From Metallyticus violacea (lineage: Eukaryota > Arthropoda > Insecta > Mantodea > Metallyticidae): a stretch of 64,000 bases of DNA. The notes under the pieces were generated by a model, which worked only from the letters and a program-made list of their open reading frames with translations, was not told the origin of the DNA and made no database searches. The translations under genes and the position numbers were made by a program. The stretch is taken from the NCBI GenBank assembly GCA_030762175.1, contig CM060840.1, positions 38,242,501 through 38,306,500 of the forward strand. The letters run 5' to 3'. Positions 1 to 11,834 of this stretch are shown one piece after another (the first letter of the stretch is position 1; each line of letters begins with the position of its first letter).

Positions 1-949
1 AGTTGTCAATCTTATTGCTTGTCACAACATGTTACACTGCAGAATATCTTATAACCTAACGGATTTGGTTCAATTCCAATTTACCTTTCGTTATACTCTG
101 CATTTAGTGCCATTACTGAAAATGTTTCAACAGTACAGACGGTAAGTGCAGTTAACAGCCGCTACCACGAGGCGACACGTGTTGTCGATGATTTTCGCAG
201 GTTTCCCTCTTGTTGGAAACCACAACCAGCCCCAATTTGAAAGCTGTTAACAGCTTGTGCTCGTAGTTTGTCCCCGAAACATTGGGTACCAGTGGTGGAT
301 CCTACATTTTAATTGTAGGAATCGCGGTCGGTTTAACATAAGGTGTCCATAATTACAAGTAATATATGAATTACTAATTTAGAGTTATAAGTGGTTTTAA
401 TCTGTGCCTTGCTACCAGAATTGATAAAAATACATTATCTATATTCGCTAAGATAATGTGAATATGTGATAGATGAACTGTTAAGGGTAAATGAAACAGA
501 TTAAACATTTTTAGTTTATTTTCCACCTTATGGATTGGTGTTTAGAGGTGTGAAAAATGCATACAATTGATCCGTTTTCTGCCAATTTTAAAAAATCTAA
601 GAATATTTGCCCCAAACGAATGTACTATGCCGTCTACTCTGGTGTTTAAGACGATGATACAAAATTCTGGCCTAAAGCTGCCCTACCTTTCTATTTTTCT
701 TTTTAGTGACGGATATCAAAATTAGATCTTAGAAGACATCCTCTATGTTTATAGTTATTGTATGTAAGCGTGTTCATCTTTTGTTTAAAACTTGGAGTAT
801 TTAACACATATATTGAAACCTTAAATATGCTTTCTAACAACTGCTTTTTTATTTTAATTTCTTTGAATCTTAGTACTGTAAAAAAAAAACATTTTATTGG
901 GTAAAACACATTATTTAAAATTTAACTAATAAGTATATAAATATTAATA
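1..949. other. Gene-free AT-rich DNA
   Basis: No coding region or repeat family is recognised. Positions about 125-330 have a more balanced base composition than the surroundings and could be part of an old repeat, but nothing identifies it. The reverse-strand open frame near 703-909 is short and AT-driven and looks like chance. Confidence 0.5.
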
Positions 950-1266
950 AATTGATGAACATTAAAATTGCAACAGATTATATATAATATCTAAGTGCCT
1001 TTGTTCAGCTGTTTCAAAGGTCTTGGGGATCATATTCGACTATCTGATAACATATTTATTTTCGGGTCTTAGACCGTTTCATCCAACATGAGAATCTGTT
1101 TTTGAAAGAACATTCCGCACTCTCTACATGCCACAATTCATTCGCGACCATGTTTAGAAATCAACTGGTGCTAATGTTGAATTCTTCGACCCGGATTTCC
1201 CCTGACTAAATGTAGAATTGCTTGAATGCGTCTTTTTGCGTGTTGCAATTTTAATGTCCAGCAGTG
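950..1266. mobile_element. Tc1-type TIR-bounded deletion derivative or MITE
   Basis: The left end (about 950-975) contains ACATTAAAATTGCAACA. The right end (1241-1266) read in reverse gives CACTGCTGG then ACATTAAAATTGCAACA, so the two ends are inverted repeats. TA lies just outside the left end. The same terminal sequence bounds the element at 15118-15398, where a transposase N-terminus survives. The 317-bp size and lack of any readable transposase indicate a non-autonomous derivative. The left outer bases are diverged from CACTGCTGG, so the exact left boundary is uncertain. Confidence 0.6.
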
Positions 1267-1500
1267 CATTTTAACTGTGTGGGAAAAGGATATTAGAGCT
1301 TCAGTAACATCTCAGCGAAGTTTATTCTTGGTTTATAAAGTATTTTCAATTTATGCAATTTTTTTCAAAAGATATATTTTATAAGAAGTTCAACTTGATC
1401 TTTGTTTATAGATATTCTGATTCATGCTATGTTTCTTAAAGTAAAACAATTATAAAGTGCTTATATTTTGTGAATATCCAGTTATCATTGTATGTATATA

Positions 1501-1563
1501 TATGCATTAATTAAAACAAGTATACTTTATAACAGTCATATATTTCTTGACAATTGTAGTCTT

Positions 1564-1619
<56 letters not shown>

Positions 1620-1733
1620 CAACTGAAATTTAAGAATATTTGTTGTAGACAGAGTACAAAGAACAAAAAGACTACAACAATTGTCAAGAACTGGATGACT
1701 GTTATAAAATTTACTTGTTTTAATTAATACATA
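1501..1733. repeat. Fold-back element with a (TA)n core
   Basis: Arm 1501-1564 and arm 1667-1733 are inverted copies of about 65 bp, sharing for example ATTAATTAAAACAAGTA and TTCTTGACAATTG, with only a few mismatches and a small indel. The roughly 100-bp centre includes a (TA)n run at about 1573-1612. There is no coding capacity. It is probably a fold-back or MITE-like element; no target duplication is clear because the flanks are themselves TA-rich. Confidence 0.6.
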
Positions 1734-2864
1734 AGCGCAAATACCGTGGTTTAAAAACAGCAACTTTAACGGTTGGCATAAAGATTGAAATTCTTCTATT
1801 TTATGGAAATCAACGCTGTAGAAAATGTATTAGCAGTGAATGAGATTTTAAGAAATATAGAGACTTGAAAATAATCGCATAGAAAACTAAATTAGACCAT
1901 TTCGAATGATGTTTCTTCTTATTCTTTTATCTCTACAATTATTTTGAAACCTCAAGACAGTAATGAAGCTACAATCTCTGTATTGAAAGCTTATTAGAGC
2001 AAAGCTCCAAACAACTACATCCTAGAGGTGAATCTTAGAAGATAACTGAAGGCATTTTAGGCGACTTCGCTATCAGATCATTGGTGTATAATTTGAACGT
2101 TAGCTGATAAATTTATTGTTTAAAAATGAAAACATGTGTCAACTGAACTATTAGCATCCCCCATTGGAAGGATTATAGACGAGTAATTATTGAAAGTCGT
2201 CCAGCGTGTTTGGCTAGTGTTGCTGTCTGGCAGTTCTGACTTCAGTTATGACCGTGCCGAAAACTCCGAGGTTCTTTTGGTCTGCTAGACTAGTTTCTGT
2301 GACTGTCACCGCCGAAGATTGCGTTTATTTATATATCTGCATTGCTTTTCGTAGCAATTAGCAGACATTCGACATTTTAATAGACTAAATGAAATACATT
2401 TGGAAGGAGGGTGATTCTAGGTTAAATATTCAAAATAAATTAATTGATGAATATTAATTAGCGATCTCTCCACATAAAGAAAAATTTGTGATTTGTGTTA
2501 TTTAGTTGAATCGAAGAGTACAAAGGCTGTAATGGGTCCATATTTTAATGAAAACCTATCCCGAGAGAGGCATATTTTATATCAAGGCTAAAAGTTGAAA
2601 ATAAAATGTGCCTCTCTTAAATTGAGACATTCAATAGGTCATGCGCAAATGATAAGTCTGTGAAATACAATACGGTATGAGCACCCTCTGATTTGATATG
2701 AATCTGTGATGTCAAATAAATGCTTTTATACACTTATCTCTGTTTTATATTTGTGCTTTCACTTGTATAAGCTAAACGAATTTGTTGCTAAAAATAATGT
2801 ATTTACCTTATATTCGTCAATATGACGTTGTTATATTCAATAGCATTATGTGCAGCGTGATCTT
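1734..2864. other. Gene-free stretch
   Basis: No gene is recognised. Positions about 2180-2330 are less AT-rich but match no family I know. Confidence 0.5.
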
Positions 2865-2865
2865 T

Positions 2866-2920
<55 letters not shown>
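2865..2920. repeat. (TA)n(GT)n microsatellite
   Basis: A short TATATA run passes directly into about 20 GT dinucleotides. Confidence 0.95.
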
Positions 2921-2921
<1 letters not shown>

Positions 2922-3031
2922 AACTTGCTTAAATTCTAAAAATATTTAAACAAAACTAAGAAAATACGCATAATAACACAAAGACGTGTGTTAGACTGAG
3001 ATTTGGAATCTGAGTGAAATAGAAAATATTT

Positions 3032-3094
3032 GCGGCCACTGGTTGGACTCGAACCACGGATCATTGACTTGCTCTACCAGTGCTCTATCATTTC
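3032..3094 (-). repeat. tRNA-like SINE head
   Basis: Read on the reverse strand, the segment has a box-A-like stretch (TAGAGCACTGGTAGAGC) followed after tRNA-like spacing by a good box B (GGTTCGAGTCC). No intact cloverleaf with paired acceptor ends is evident, so it is read as the head of a tRNA-derived SINE and not as a tRNA gene. A body extending toward lower coordinates is not recognised. Confidence 0.5.
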
Positions 3095-5007
3095 AGATAA
3101 CAGGAATATTTTTAAGGCAGAGATTCACGATTGTGGAAGAATATCGCCATGTAAGCCGCATCTCTACCGTGACCTCTAATTGTTCCTGTTTGATTCTGTT
3201 TCCAAAAGTTTGGTAAATATTTAAATTACAATTAAATGTCATATGAAAACTACTGTTCTTCCCAAATAACTGCAATTGAGCAATTTTGTGCTATTAACAA
3301 CCAACATATTTTATTCAACTCACTGCCAACTTATCGACTAAAATGAACAGAGTCGCCAATAAAGGCAACTTAAATCTGTATTCTTCTCCGAACACAGAAA
3401 AGTAAATGTAGTATTTTTATGTTAATATAAAGACATATACAGGCAAATGAGGTACATATTTCTATACCTATATCCAGATTTTATTTTTGTTGTGCACAGA
3501 AATTAATATATAACTTGTATAACTAGTATTTAATATATAACTAATATATAATATATGTATAATTTAAAATGTTTCGTAATTCCCAATTATGGGAAATTTT
3601 ACAATTTTTCAACCACAAATCATTACAGGAAATTTATGTTAAATATCGAAAGAAATTAGGTTAAGTACTTTCTTCATCCATGATGTCCTTAAGAAACTAA
3701 AAGTTTTTATTATCTTTCCAGTGACCTTTCCACAGTTTATTTAAATGTTTTACTTTTTTGCTGTTTCACTGTAACAGTTTTTATTTTATTATAAAAGTTA
3801 TTCTTTTTGGTTAATCCCTTCTCGATTATTCCTCTAAACTGTCACTTTAAGTTTCTGTTCCCATCAAGGAGAACCGACAATTTTTCTTTGTTATACATTA
3901 TTCATTTGCAGAACTAAAGTTTGATTTACGATGACCTTCATTTTTGAAATTAGACTAGTTCCCTTTCAATTAATTTCAAGCACGTTCAACTAAGCGGAAA
4001 TTTGTAAAATTCTTCTTGTAATTCACTGGATTATTTTATAGATTCCGACATTTTTATCTTTCGTAATATTTCCAAAAGCATTATGGTATTTTCTTCTTTT
4101 CTGTGGTTTGAATAACCATTATATAGGTGCAACCAATACGAAATAATTCTAATCATGTAATTATTTTAATCTGACTCCCATAACCATCCGACACCAGATT
4201 ACTTTTTGTAACATATGATTAGTCTGTAAGAAATCGATAAAGAGGTTTCCATCTAAGTTCTTGCTACGTATATAAAGAGTGTTGTTTTCTTTGATGCTCA
4301 TGGGATGGTTATGAGATAGTCATACACAACGGTTTGGAATAATGTGTAGTTCAGGGCGGTAATTTTGAATATGGTAAATTTTTCTGACGGTCATAATAAA
4401 ATATCAGTTCATTATTTTCTTGTTTTATGAGAATATCATCTGTGTAATCTTATACTTTTAATAATGTTAATTGCTCTGAAAGTAGTAAAAAGCACCCTCA
4501 AGTTTTGGAATTTTTCTGCAAATCTTATAAACAACATTACTATTTTCTAATTTTGGAAATTAATGCAAATATGGAATTCTGGAAATATTTATATAGATTT
4601 ATATGTAGATTTTGAAATCAGCCATATTTTAAACTTAAGTATAAAGTATATATAAGGAATTTAGCAAGGCATGACACGTATCTGGGTTTCGTGAGTAGGT
4701 GATAACAATAATCTAAGCGCTATAAATTAGTTTGCGACATTTTATTTATTGCTTATTACCGAGTTTTTTTTTTTTTTAGGGGCTAAGGTATCGTTTTTAG
4801 AATTGTTAAGCTTATTAGGCTGCATTCCCTTCTCCCCAATTTATTCACTTTCGATATAAATATACATCACACTCGCCAAGATGATTGACATAATATTTAC
4901 ATTAACATCAATACAAGTCTTATGCTCGGAAGCAAAGTTCCGTTCGAACGACATGTCTATACATGCCTAAAACGCTGAACAAGAATCTAAGAGTGCCAAG
5001 TCACGAA

Positions 5008-5010
<3 letters not shown>
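3095..5010. other. Gene-free AT-rich stretch
   Basis: Long AT-rich DNA with simple poly-T near 4765-4778. No gene or known repeat is seen. Confidence 0.5.

Positions 5011-5061
<51 letters not shown>
5011..5061. repeat. (TA)n microsatellite
   Basis: About 25 TA units. The reverse-strand open frame that runs through it, ending in repeated Ile-Tyr, is an artefact of the repeat. The DNA at about 5062-5190 on its right is more GC-rich than its surroundings but is not identified. Confidence 0.95.
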
Positions 5062-5064
<3 letters not shown>

Positions 5065-5298
5065 GTCGACTTTCGATACGTTAACTTCGTCCGCGATAGT
5101 TAAAACTTTATAAACTTGGCTCGCTTCTAATGTGGCACGAATTCTCAGCGTCACCACGCAATCATTGTTCACTTTCACTTTCAAAAAGCGTTTAGTAGGT
5201 CATTAAAAGATACTTAGACCTGGCCATTTATTAAATTTGTACAAATTTTCCAATCTGGCTTCTTCCACGAGTTATAGAACAGAGCAATATTAGTATCA

Positions 5299-5475
5299 TG
5301 AGTTTATATATATAAGAAAAATACAAATAAAGTAACAATGTAACAAATTAATAGTAATTATAAAATCAGAAATATGACTAGAAGAACTCTAGTAGTTCGA
5401 AATATGGCGATTACAAGTGTGACTTTCTCTTAGTGTTTTATCCTTTTCTGCTTTATAATCACTGTTAATTTATGT
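5299..5475 (+). repeat. Solo hairpin-CGAAATATGG repeat (PLE terminus or retrozyme-like)
   Basis: The core at about 5376-5407 is a small hairpin (GAACTCTAGTAGTTC) directly followed by GAAATATGG, then ACAAGTGTGACTT and TTTTATCCTTTTCTGCTTTATAATCACTGTTAATTTA split over the right flank. The same order of motifs occurs three times at 27.6-28.3 kb. The left arm here shows AAAGTAACAATGTAACAAA but lacks the part complementary to the right arm, so this copy is not a full palindrome. Confidence 0.55.
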
Positions 5476-6616
5476 ATGTATATATGATAGCATGCTTTTA
5501 ATTCGATATTATGAAGTAAATTAATCAAAATATCTTAATATTAATAAAATTGAAGATAGCTACTGAAAACCGTTTCAATCCTCACAAGAAATATATGCAT
5601 TAGGCAAAGACCCATTTTCAAAAGAGAAACAAAATGTGTTAGCAGGGTTTTGGAACTACGCATCTCAATGTATTACACACTGTGTATTACTACACACAGT
5701 AATGTTAACTGAAGTAAGAATAGGCAATTCGTTGCATCTTCCAAATAGTCAGATAGCATGCAGTGGATTTTTTAATTGCAAGAACAAACAAATAATTCAC
5801 TTGTTGAAGTGAAAAAACGCTACTGAAGGAATTTCACGTTATAACCTTTTCTTTATTTTTGGTGAATGCAACCGAATCGCAGTTAGACAAAATACATTTC
5901 TCATAACTGCATACTCACTAATGTATTCGGCATTCTAGATTATTGCTGTAATAATGTCTTGAAACATGGTAGAATGCTGCTTAAATATTTAAGGTTTAAT
6001 TTCAGGTGCAAAGTTGGTTTTCATTTCAGCAAATTTATACTGCTGAGCAGCGCTATGGATATCATTTTAATTAGACGTGGGGTTGTCGTCGTTTGCTCCA
6101 GTTTCATTGTCGTGGCTTTTAGCTTGAAAGGCGCTCCAAAATTCTGTTGCTGGTTAATTGTGTTTCGTAATTAATTTCTCGCCATCACAATCATCAATAT
6201 AAACATAAGCTTTACCGTGAATACTAATAACATGTTGCACTTAGGTAATTAAAGTTGTTTTGGAAACTCGAACAAAACGATTATTACTGAAGTCAAGGTT
6301 CACTGTCTTCCACATAATAGGGTGTTGTTTTAGTTTCTCTCTCTCCACCGGCCAGACTAAGAATTTTATTAGGGGGGTTTCTGGTACCTTGCAAATTCAA
6401 TACAACCCTATTCCGTTCTTAGACTTTAAAGGTTAAGAATAATCCCCTCATTTGCTCCAAAAAGTTTACAGTTCTCAATTAATAAATATTTTAAGTACCT
6501 ACCTCTACCTGAAAATACCATCTTGGTTTCGTTTGGAGCACATTATCACTATTTTAGTCAAAATGATTTTAAAATACAATTATTTTATTACTGTAAGATT
6601 TTACAATAATTGCTAT
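5476..6616. other. Gene-free stretch
   Basis: No gene is recognised. The 71-codon forward frame at 5959-6174 has no recognisable motif. Confidence 0.5.
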
Positions 6617-6955
6617 ATACGGTCATATCTTTGGTCTAGTGGTTAGCGTTGCTGACTGCTGGCCAGGAAGCCCGAGTTCGATTCCCGATATCTGCTTAGG
6701 AATTGTTTTAAGTTAGGGAGGTCTGAAACAGGATCCATCCAACCTCGGAGGTCAATTAGGAAGTTTCCTAATGGAGAAGTGGCCTCTTCGATCATGAAAG
6801 TCACGTGGTAGTCACGTGATAGTCGAACTGCGTAATGCCCCGGCATGCTGATTACATGCCCCCCTGCAATACTGCCCTCTATCAATGAAATCGTAAGACG
6901 AGATAGAGGGTGCAGAGGTCGCCGGAAGGCCAAGGCTCACCCCGGGTTGTAGTGT
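6617..6955 (+). mobile_element. tRNA-derived SINE
   Basis: A tRNA-like head has box A around 6632-6648 (TGGTCTAGTGGTTAGCG) and box B at 6674-6687 (GAGTTCGATTCCCG). It is followed by a GC-richer body of about 270 bp that includes GGATCCATCCAACCTC, a segment rich in CACGTG, and GCAGAGGTCGCCGGAAGGCC near the 3' end. Body and head together have the size and layout of arthropod tRNA SINEs. The reverse-strand 96-codon frame over it is a shadow. Where the body ends is approximate. Confidence 0.7.
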
Positions 6956-9900
6956 CAAATGAGTAGAATGCTACATAAATTGAAATAATTCATAAATCTG
7001 ATGCATGTATTTTGGCATGACCTGTAGAGATCGTTAGTATTATGAAAATATGGGATAAATCGCCCCCTCTCTCTCGTTATACAACTTTTTTTTTAATAAT
7101 TTTTGTGTAATGCTCGAATTACTGTTTTGTAAAAATTAATGTTTCCCTATTGTTTTAAGTCAGATTCAAATAGTAAAAGACTCCAAACATTGATCTTCGG
7201 CTTACCTTGTACATGCATTAATATCTTCCCTGACCAGCTGCATCACCTTTCGAGTACTTTTGACCCAGGCTTTATAGTTAACCACACTATTAGGATTATG
7301 TGACTTTTTTCACACAAACTTGTTATGCTATAGTTTGGAATCAGTCAGACAGGTAAGATAAAGAGATGCGGTAGATTCGTGATTGAGGTAAGAGCATCGG
7401 CACGATAAGGCAAACATCTGTTGAGTCTCGGCCTAAATATTGCTTTATATTTTTATCGCATCTCGCATCTTCCAACAACTTAAAGTGGTATTTTGTCGAT
7501 GGTATAGCGGAAATGGTCCGCGGGGACGGCACTGATTAGTGGTTAATTGAAATGGGATTATTGATTGCCGGCCGCGACCACCTCAATGAAAGTATTTCTG
7601 GTAGAACACCCGTCGAGGGTCCTACTTCCATAGAAAGTACTTCTTCATTTAAGAACTGGAAGGCTTATTCTGGTATAAATTACAAGAATGACTACATTGC
7701 TCGAACCGAGGTTAAAAACTGCATCACCACCTGACTAAAATCGCAAACTCCTTCACTGCCTAAACTGAAGCCTTAGACTGCGTAACTTCATCACAAGACA
7801 TTTTCCCGCTTTTATACTATGTGTGAACTATCACCACGTAGTTCTCAGGGTCCATACAGGCGCACCCACCGCTGCTGCGCTTTCAAATATTATAAATATC
7901 ATTGGCGAGCTCAAACTCACTCAAGAGTGCTTACTTTAAAATTTTCGAATCTTTGGTCTTCTATAGGTGGATTTTTAAACACGCTATGGCATGGTGTGAT
8001 GGAGCAGCTCACGTCTCCACCTGCTACTGAGGTATTTATAAAGGATTTGCTGCAAGTGAAAGTACAAAAGGCTTATTGTTCGCACTTTTACCACACACCA
8101 GCGTTCACTTACCTTTTGTTGCGATCGGCAGCCTTCGCTCGGGGCTAAAAGGGAACGCAACCGGGTAACTTACAATTAAACATACATTTTTCCTGTCATA
8201 TGTAATTTTTCTTATTCACTACTACAGGCTATAAAAATTAAATAATTAGTACCATTTTTTAATATTATACATTCGCTTTCAGGCATGCGGGGGTGTGAAG
8301 ACCTGTCACAAGCTACACTTGCAATTTTTATTGTGGTAATTATGAAGGAAAATTACTTTTTCTTCCCTAAATACTTAGATGTGGTTGTCCGTTATACAAC
8401 CAAAACGTAGTGCCTAATAGATAAATAATACTTACAGGATAACATTTGAGTAGCATAAGTAATAGCAAATCATAAGGATAAATGATATTGGCTTTTAGTT
8501 ATTGTATGGTTTCCATGTTCTACAGCCTTGCCTTTCAAGAGAATCGGGCACCCTAGCGGACGTACCTGTCGCGAATTGAATATGCTCTGCAATATTTTAC
8601 ATCACCGGTGGCTATTCAGTACACCAAGTTCTTATATGTCCAAATCTGGCAAACGTAACCAATGAACCTACCTATCCAATCCATTCCCCAGTAATAGTCG
8701 GAGGTGTGTAAACAATGGAATGATGCGCCATTGTACATGACATCTATTGGTTTAATACAGAGACTATTCCTTGACCAGCTTGAGTCTAAGTAGGTATTTC
8801 TTTTAAGGTTCTTTTTCTTCTCTTGGCCAACGTTATTAAAGTATGCAACTTTCTCAACACACTAAAAGTTATCTTAGGGTAAGCACATCATTGCTTGGAA
8901 TCATAGAAGACCGTAAGCAATGGGAAATAGCTGACTTATAACATACTCGAATATATTCAATTACAAATTGTATGAGTGGATTAGATAAAAAAACTTAACC
9001 AAACGAGAAATCGACTTGTAAGTACAAAATGCTATCGATAGACTCTAGTCATGCAATTAGTTCTAGCATGCATACTCCTGAGCACAATAATTTCGTTTTT
9101 TTTTCTTTTCTTTTCATAAACTGCATGTTGTATTTATAAGCCAGGCTTCAGCCTTGATACTAAATTTCGTAGGAGTATGAAGGAGTTCCTGAGACAGACG
9201 TAATAATACACTCATGTCAGGCCAGGGCGTCGTTAAACTAACAATATGTAAAAACGTGCACATGTAACAATTAAAGACCTTTTTTCACCTGTATTGTAAT
9301 GTGCACCTATAGTCAGAAATTTCCCACAGTCCACCTGTCTAGCCAGGCAATGATACGTTTTCAAAGACAACTTCTAATTGCCACGTGGCAACTTTCGACA
9401 TGGCTGCAGTGCAAATGATAGGATGTTATGGAAGTGATGACGAGTAAATACCCTCCTGTTACTCTTTCCCGTGTTCAGAGTGAAGAACGTTCCGTATTGG
9501 TAGACCCATTCGTCATCAGCCTAACGGTACTAACGGTTCGATCAGGCATATCCCAGCTGTTGTCTTCTTGCACCTTGCCTTTAGGAAATTAACAGAAGCA
9601 ATACAGTTTTTGATGCCCTGCCTTGATCCAGTCGGTTCTCAGCAATAGAGCAAGAAGGTTGATGCTTTATTTATTAACCTATTAGCATTATCCAGCCAGC
9701 TTTTTCCAGTTGCAAGAGCTATTAGTGAGAACACATATGCATATTTAATTTATTTTTGCATCTTTTCTTTGTTAATACAAAATTTACTGTTAACCTGCAA
9801 TCTCAATTTTTCTACCATTGTAAATATTGATTAATTGATCAATAGTTTTCATATTCAGAGCAATTTAAAACAATCAACATTATGGATTAACCCATTTGAT

Positions 9901-10692
9901 GATTGATTATATAACTCATTTTGTATAGTTTTTATATTTAATGATATTTATGTAGAAAAAAAATGTATGTTTTCAACAAATGCTTATTATTCACTAGTAC
10001 AAGTTCTTGATCATTGCATCTAAGGGGAAGCCAGATTACAGTCTTAAAATCGAAACATTTTTACATTCCCTTGGACAATAATGTGCTGCTTTAAATATGC
10101 AAATATTAAGCCAAGTTGTAAGTTCAGCGTCTAATGCAAATATACGAACAATGTATATTATATTGCTTCCTTTTATAAAACTTATTCAATAGGAGCTCTA
10201 CTTTCTTGCAAGCTAATATTTGTTACATATTCTTCAGATGGTAACTAAGAATGGCATATTCCATCTCAAATCGGACAAGACGTTTAAAAAAATTGGTCCC
10301 TATTTTAAAGTTAATGCCTTTTTTTAAATATGCGAATCAACCAAGGATACTTTCTGCAAAATATGAAATCCTTGTTTCCATTACATTTTGTTATAATGAA
10401 TACTAAACATGTTATATTTTAAGAACAATGGCGCTTTTGAAAATACGTATATCTGAAATTATGCACTGCAGAAAAACAAATTACACATTACACTTTTTTT
10501 AAACTTACTCTTGGCATATGACCTTTATTTATTTAATCAAGGGTTATAACGTATCTTAAAGAGCTTCATTCATTTTAAAATATTGAAAAACACTTTAAAA
10601 TATTCTACTTTAAAATAAAATAAATATCACTGCATTCAGATCATGCATAAACTTTCTTGTTGAGATGTGGATTAAACCGCTTATCACGCGTA
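6956..10692. other. Gene-free stretch with unassigned GC-richer patches
   Basis: Positions 7500-8170 are more GC-rich than average and hold open frames of 60 and 109 codons (7552-7734 and 7819-8148). Neither shows a known domain, signal peptide or repeat. Positions 8530-8720 and 9120-9240 are also slightly GC-richer; the latter ends in a CGTCGTTAAAC-type stretch reminiscent of SINE or LINE 3' tails, which is too weak to call. The rest is AT-rich with nothing recognised. Confidence 0.4.
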
Positions 10693-11834
10693 CGAGGGTA
10701 GGTCCATAAATTTGTGGCCTCGTCTCACAAATGCCATATATGTATCATATTTTATCTGTTAAGTAAATAATTGTAGCTATAACTTCCGCTATGCTCAGTT
10801 GTTCAGATATACTTGCATAAGAAAGGCTTTGTGTAGAAGATTGTGATATGTTCAAAATTGAATATCCAACAATTAAGTTTTTCACAAAAGAAGGAATGAC
10901 TCCAAATGAAATTAAACAGCGATTGGACGGTGTTTATGGGGAAGCATCCACCTCATATTCTATCGTAAAAGAATGAGCCAAACTTTTTCGAATGGGTCCA
11001 GAAATCATTGAAGACGAAGAGTGTCCTGGTCGGCCCTTGTACTAACTTCGGCTCACTCCTGAAAATAGTGGAAGAAGAAATTATGGAAAACCGGCGACTC
11101 AAAGTTATAGAAATAGTAGCAAGATTGGGCCTTTCTAAAACAACAGTACGAATTATTCATGAATAAGGTTAGAGCCCAGATTTCTTTCCTCCGTCCAAAA
11201 GCAGCAACGAGTCATCTATTGTCAGGTATTTTTGGAGCTCTGCCGCGGCAACGAGAAAGAAGTTCTGCAATTCATTGTTACAGGAGATGAAACTATGGTC
11301 CACTATTATGATCCTTTGTTCAAAAGAGAATCAATGGAGTGGCGTAAACCTGGCGAAGCACCGCCTCTAAAGGCCAAGGGTCACTCAATCAACCCGAAGA
11401 TCATGGCCACAATCTTTTGGGACTGTGAAGGAGTACTTTCATTGACTTCAAGGAGAGGAACACCACAGTAAATGGGGAGTACCATGCTGGCCTACCGCAC
11501 AGAGTACGTGCTTCCATCAAAGAGAAAAGGCGAGGAAAGCTGAGTGGTAGTGTGCACCTTCTTCACGACAAAGCGCCTGTGCACACCTTACAGCCAAGTT
11601 CTATTTCCTATTCTCAAAACTCAAAAAGGACCTTCGAAGAAAGAAATTTAAGTGTAACGAAGAAGTGATGGATACTGTTTATGTTCATTTTGCAGACAAG
11701 ACTTCTGACTATTTTTAGGGAGGGATTGAAATGTTAATTCAAAGATGTGAGAAATGTATTACAATAAAGGATAACTATATTGAAAAGTAACTATATAGAA
11801 AATGGTTAGGCCGGAAACTTTGGACCTACCCTCA
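10693..11834 (+). mobile_element. mariner-family DNA transposon, full length but inactive
   Basis: The left end reads CGAGGGTAGGTCC and the right end, reversed, TGAGGGTAGGTCC. The ends match for about 12 bp and more weakly further in. TA dinucleotides at 10691-10692 and 11835-11836 are the expected target duplication. The 1142-bp length is slightly short for mariner because the transposase has lost internal sequence. Confidence 0.88.
10848..11790 (+). pseudogene. mariner transposase pseudogene
   Basis: This would encode the cut-and-paste transposase of the surrounding element. An ATG at 10848 opens 42 codons of helix-turn-helix-like sequence (motif GMTPNEIKQRLDGVYGEAS) and hits an in-frame TGA at 10974. 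Further on, frames give the first catalytic region (VTGDETMVHYYDP, near 11280) with the mariner-typical SMEWRKPGEAPP and ATIFWDCEGVL. A second region, LHDKAPVH, is at about 11559-11584. The block that should carry the third acidic residue (the PYSPDLAPSD-like block) is missing between 11590 and 11610. The C-terminus is recognisable (KFKCNEEVMDT ... IKDNYIEK) up to TAA at 11788. Stops, frameshifts and the deletion make it clearly dead. The SETMAR-like mariner lineage is my inference from these motifs. Confidence 0.88.

Noticed and set aside
120..330. First exon ending at ACGGTAAGT near 138-146
   Set aside because: A single splice-donor-like string with no coding frame or partner acceptor is not evidence.
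6617..6697. Possible functional tRNA gene
   Set aside because: Boxes A and B are good, but the sequence continues into a SINE body and the acceptor ends do not pair convincingly. The same reasoning applies to the tRNA-like heads at 3.03, 23.3, 26.25, 41.5, 53.7 and 55.1 kb.
9120..9250. SINE or LINE 3' tail ending in CGTCGTTAAAC
   Set aside because: Only a short familiar-looking string, with no head, poly-A or target duplication.
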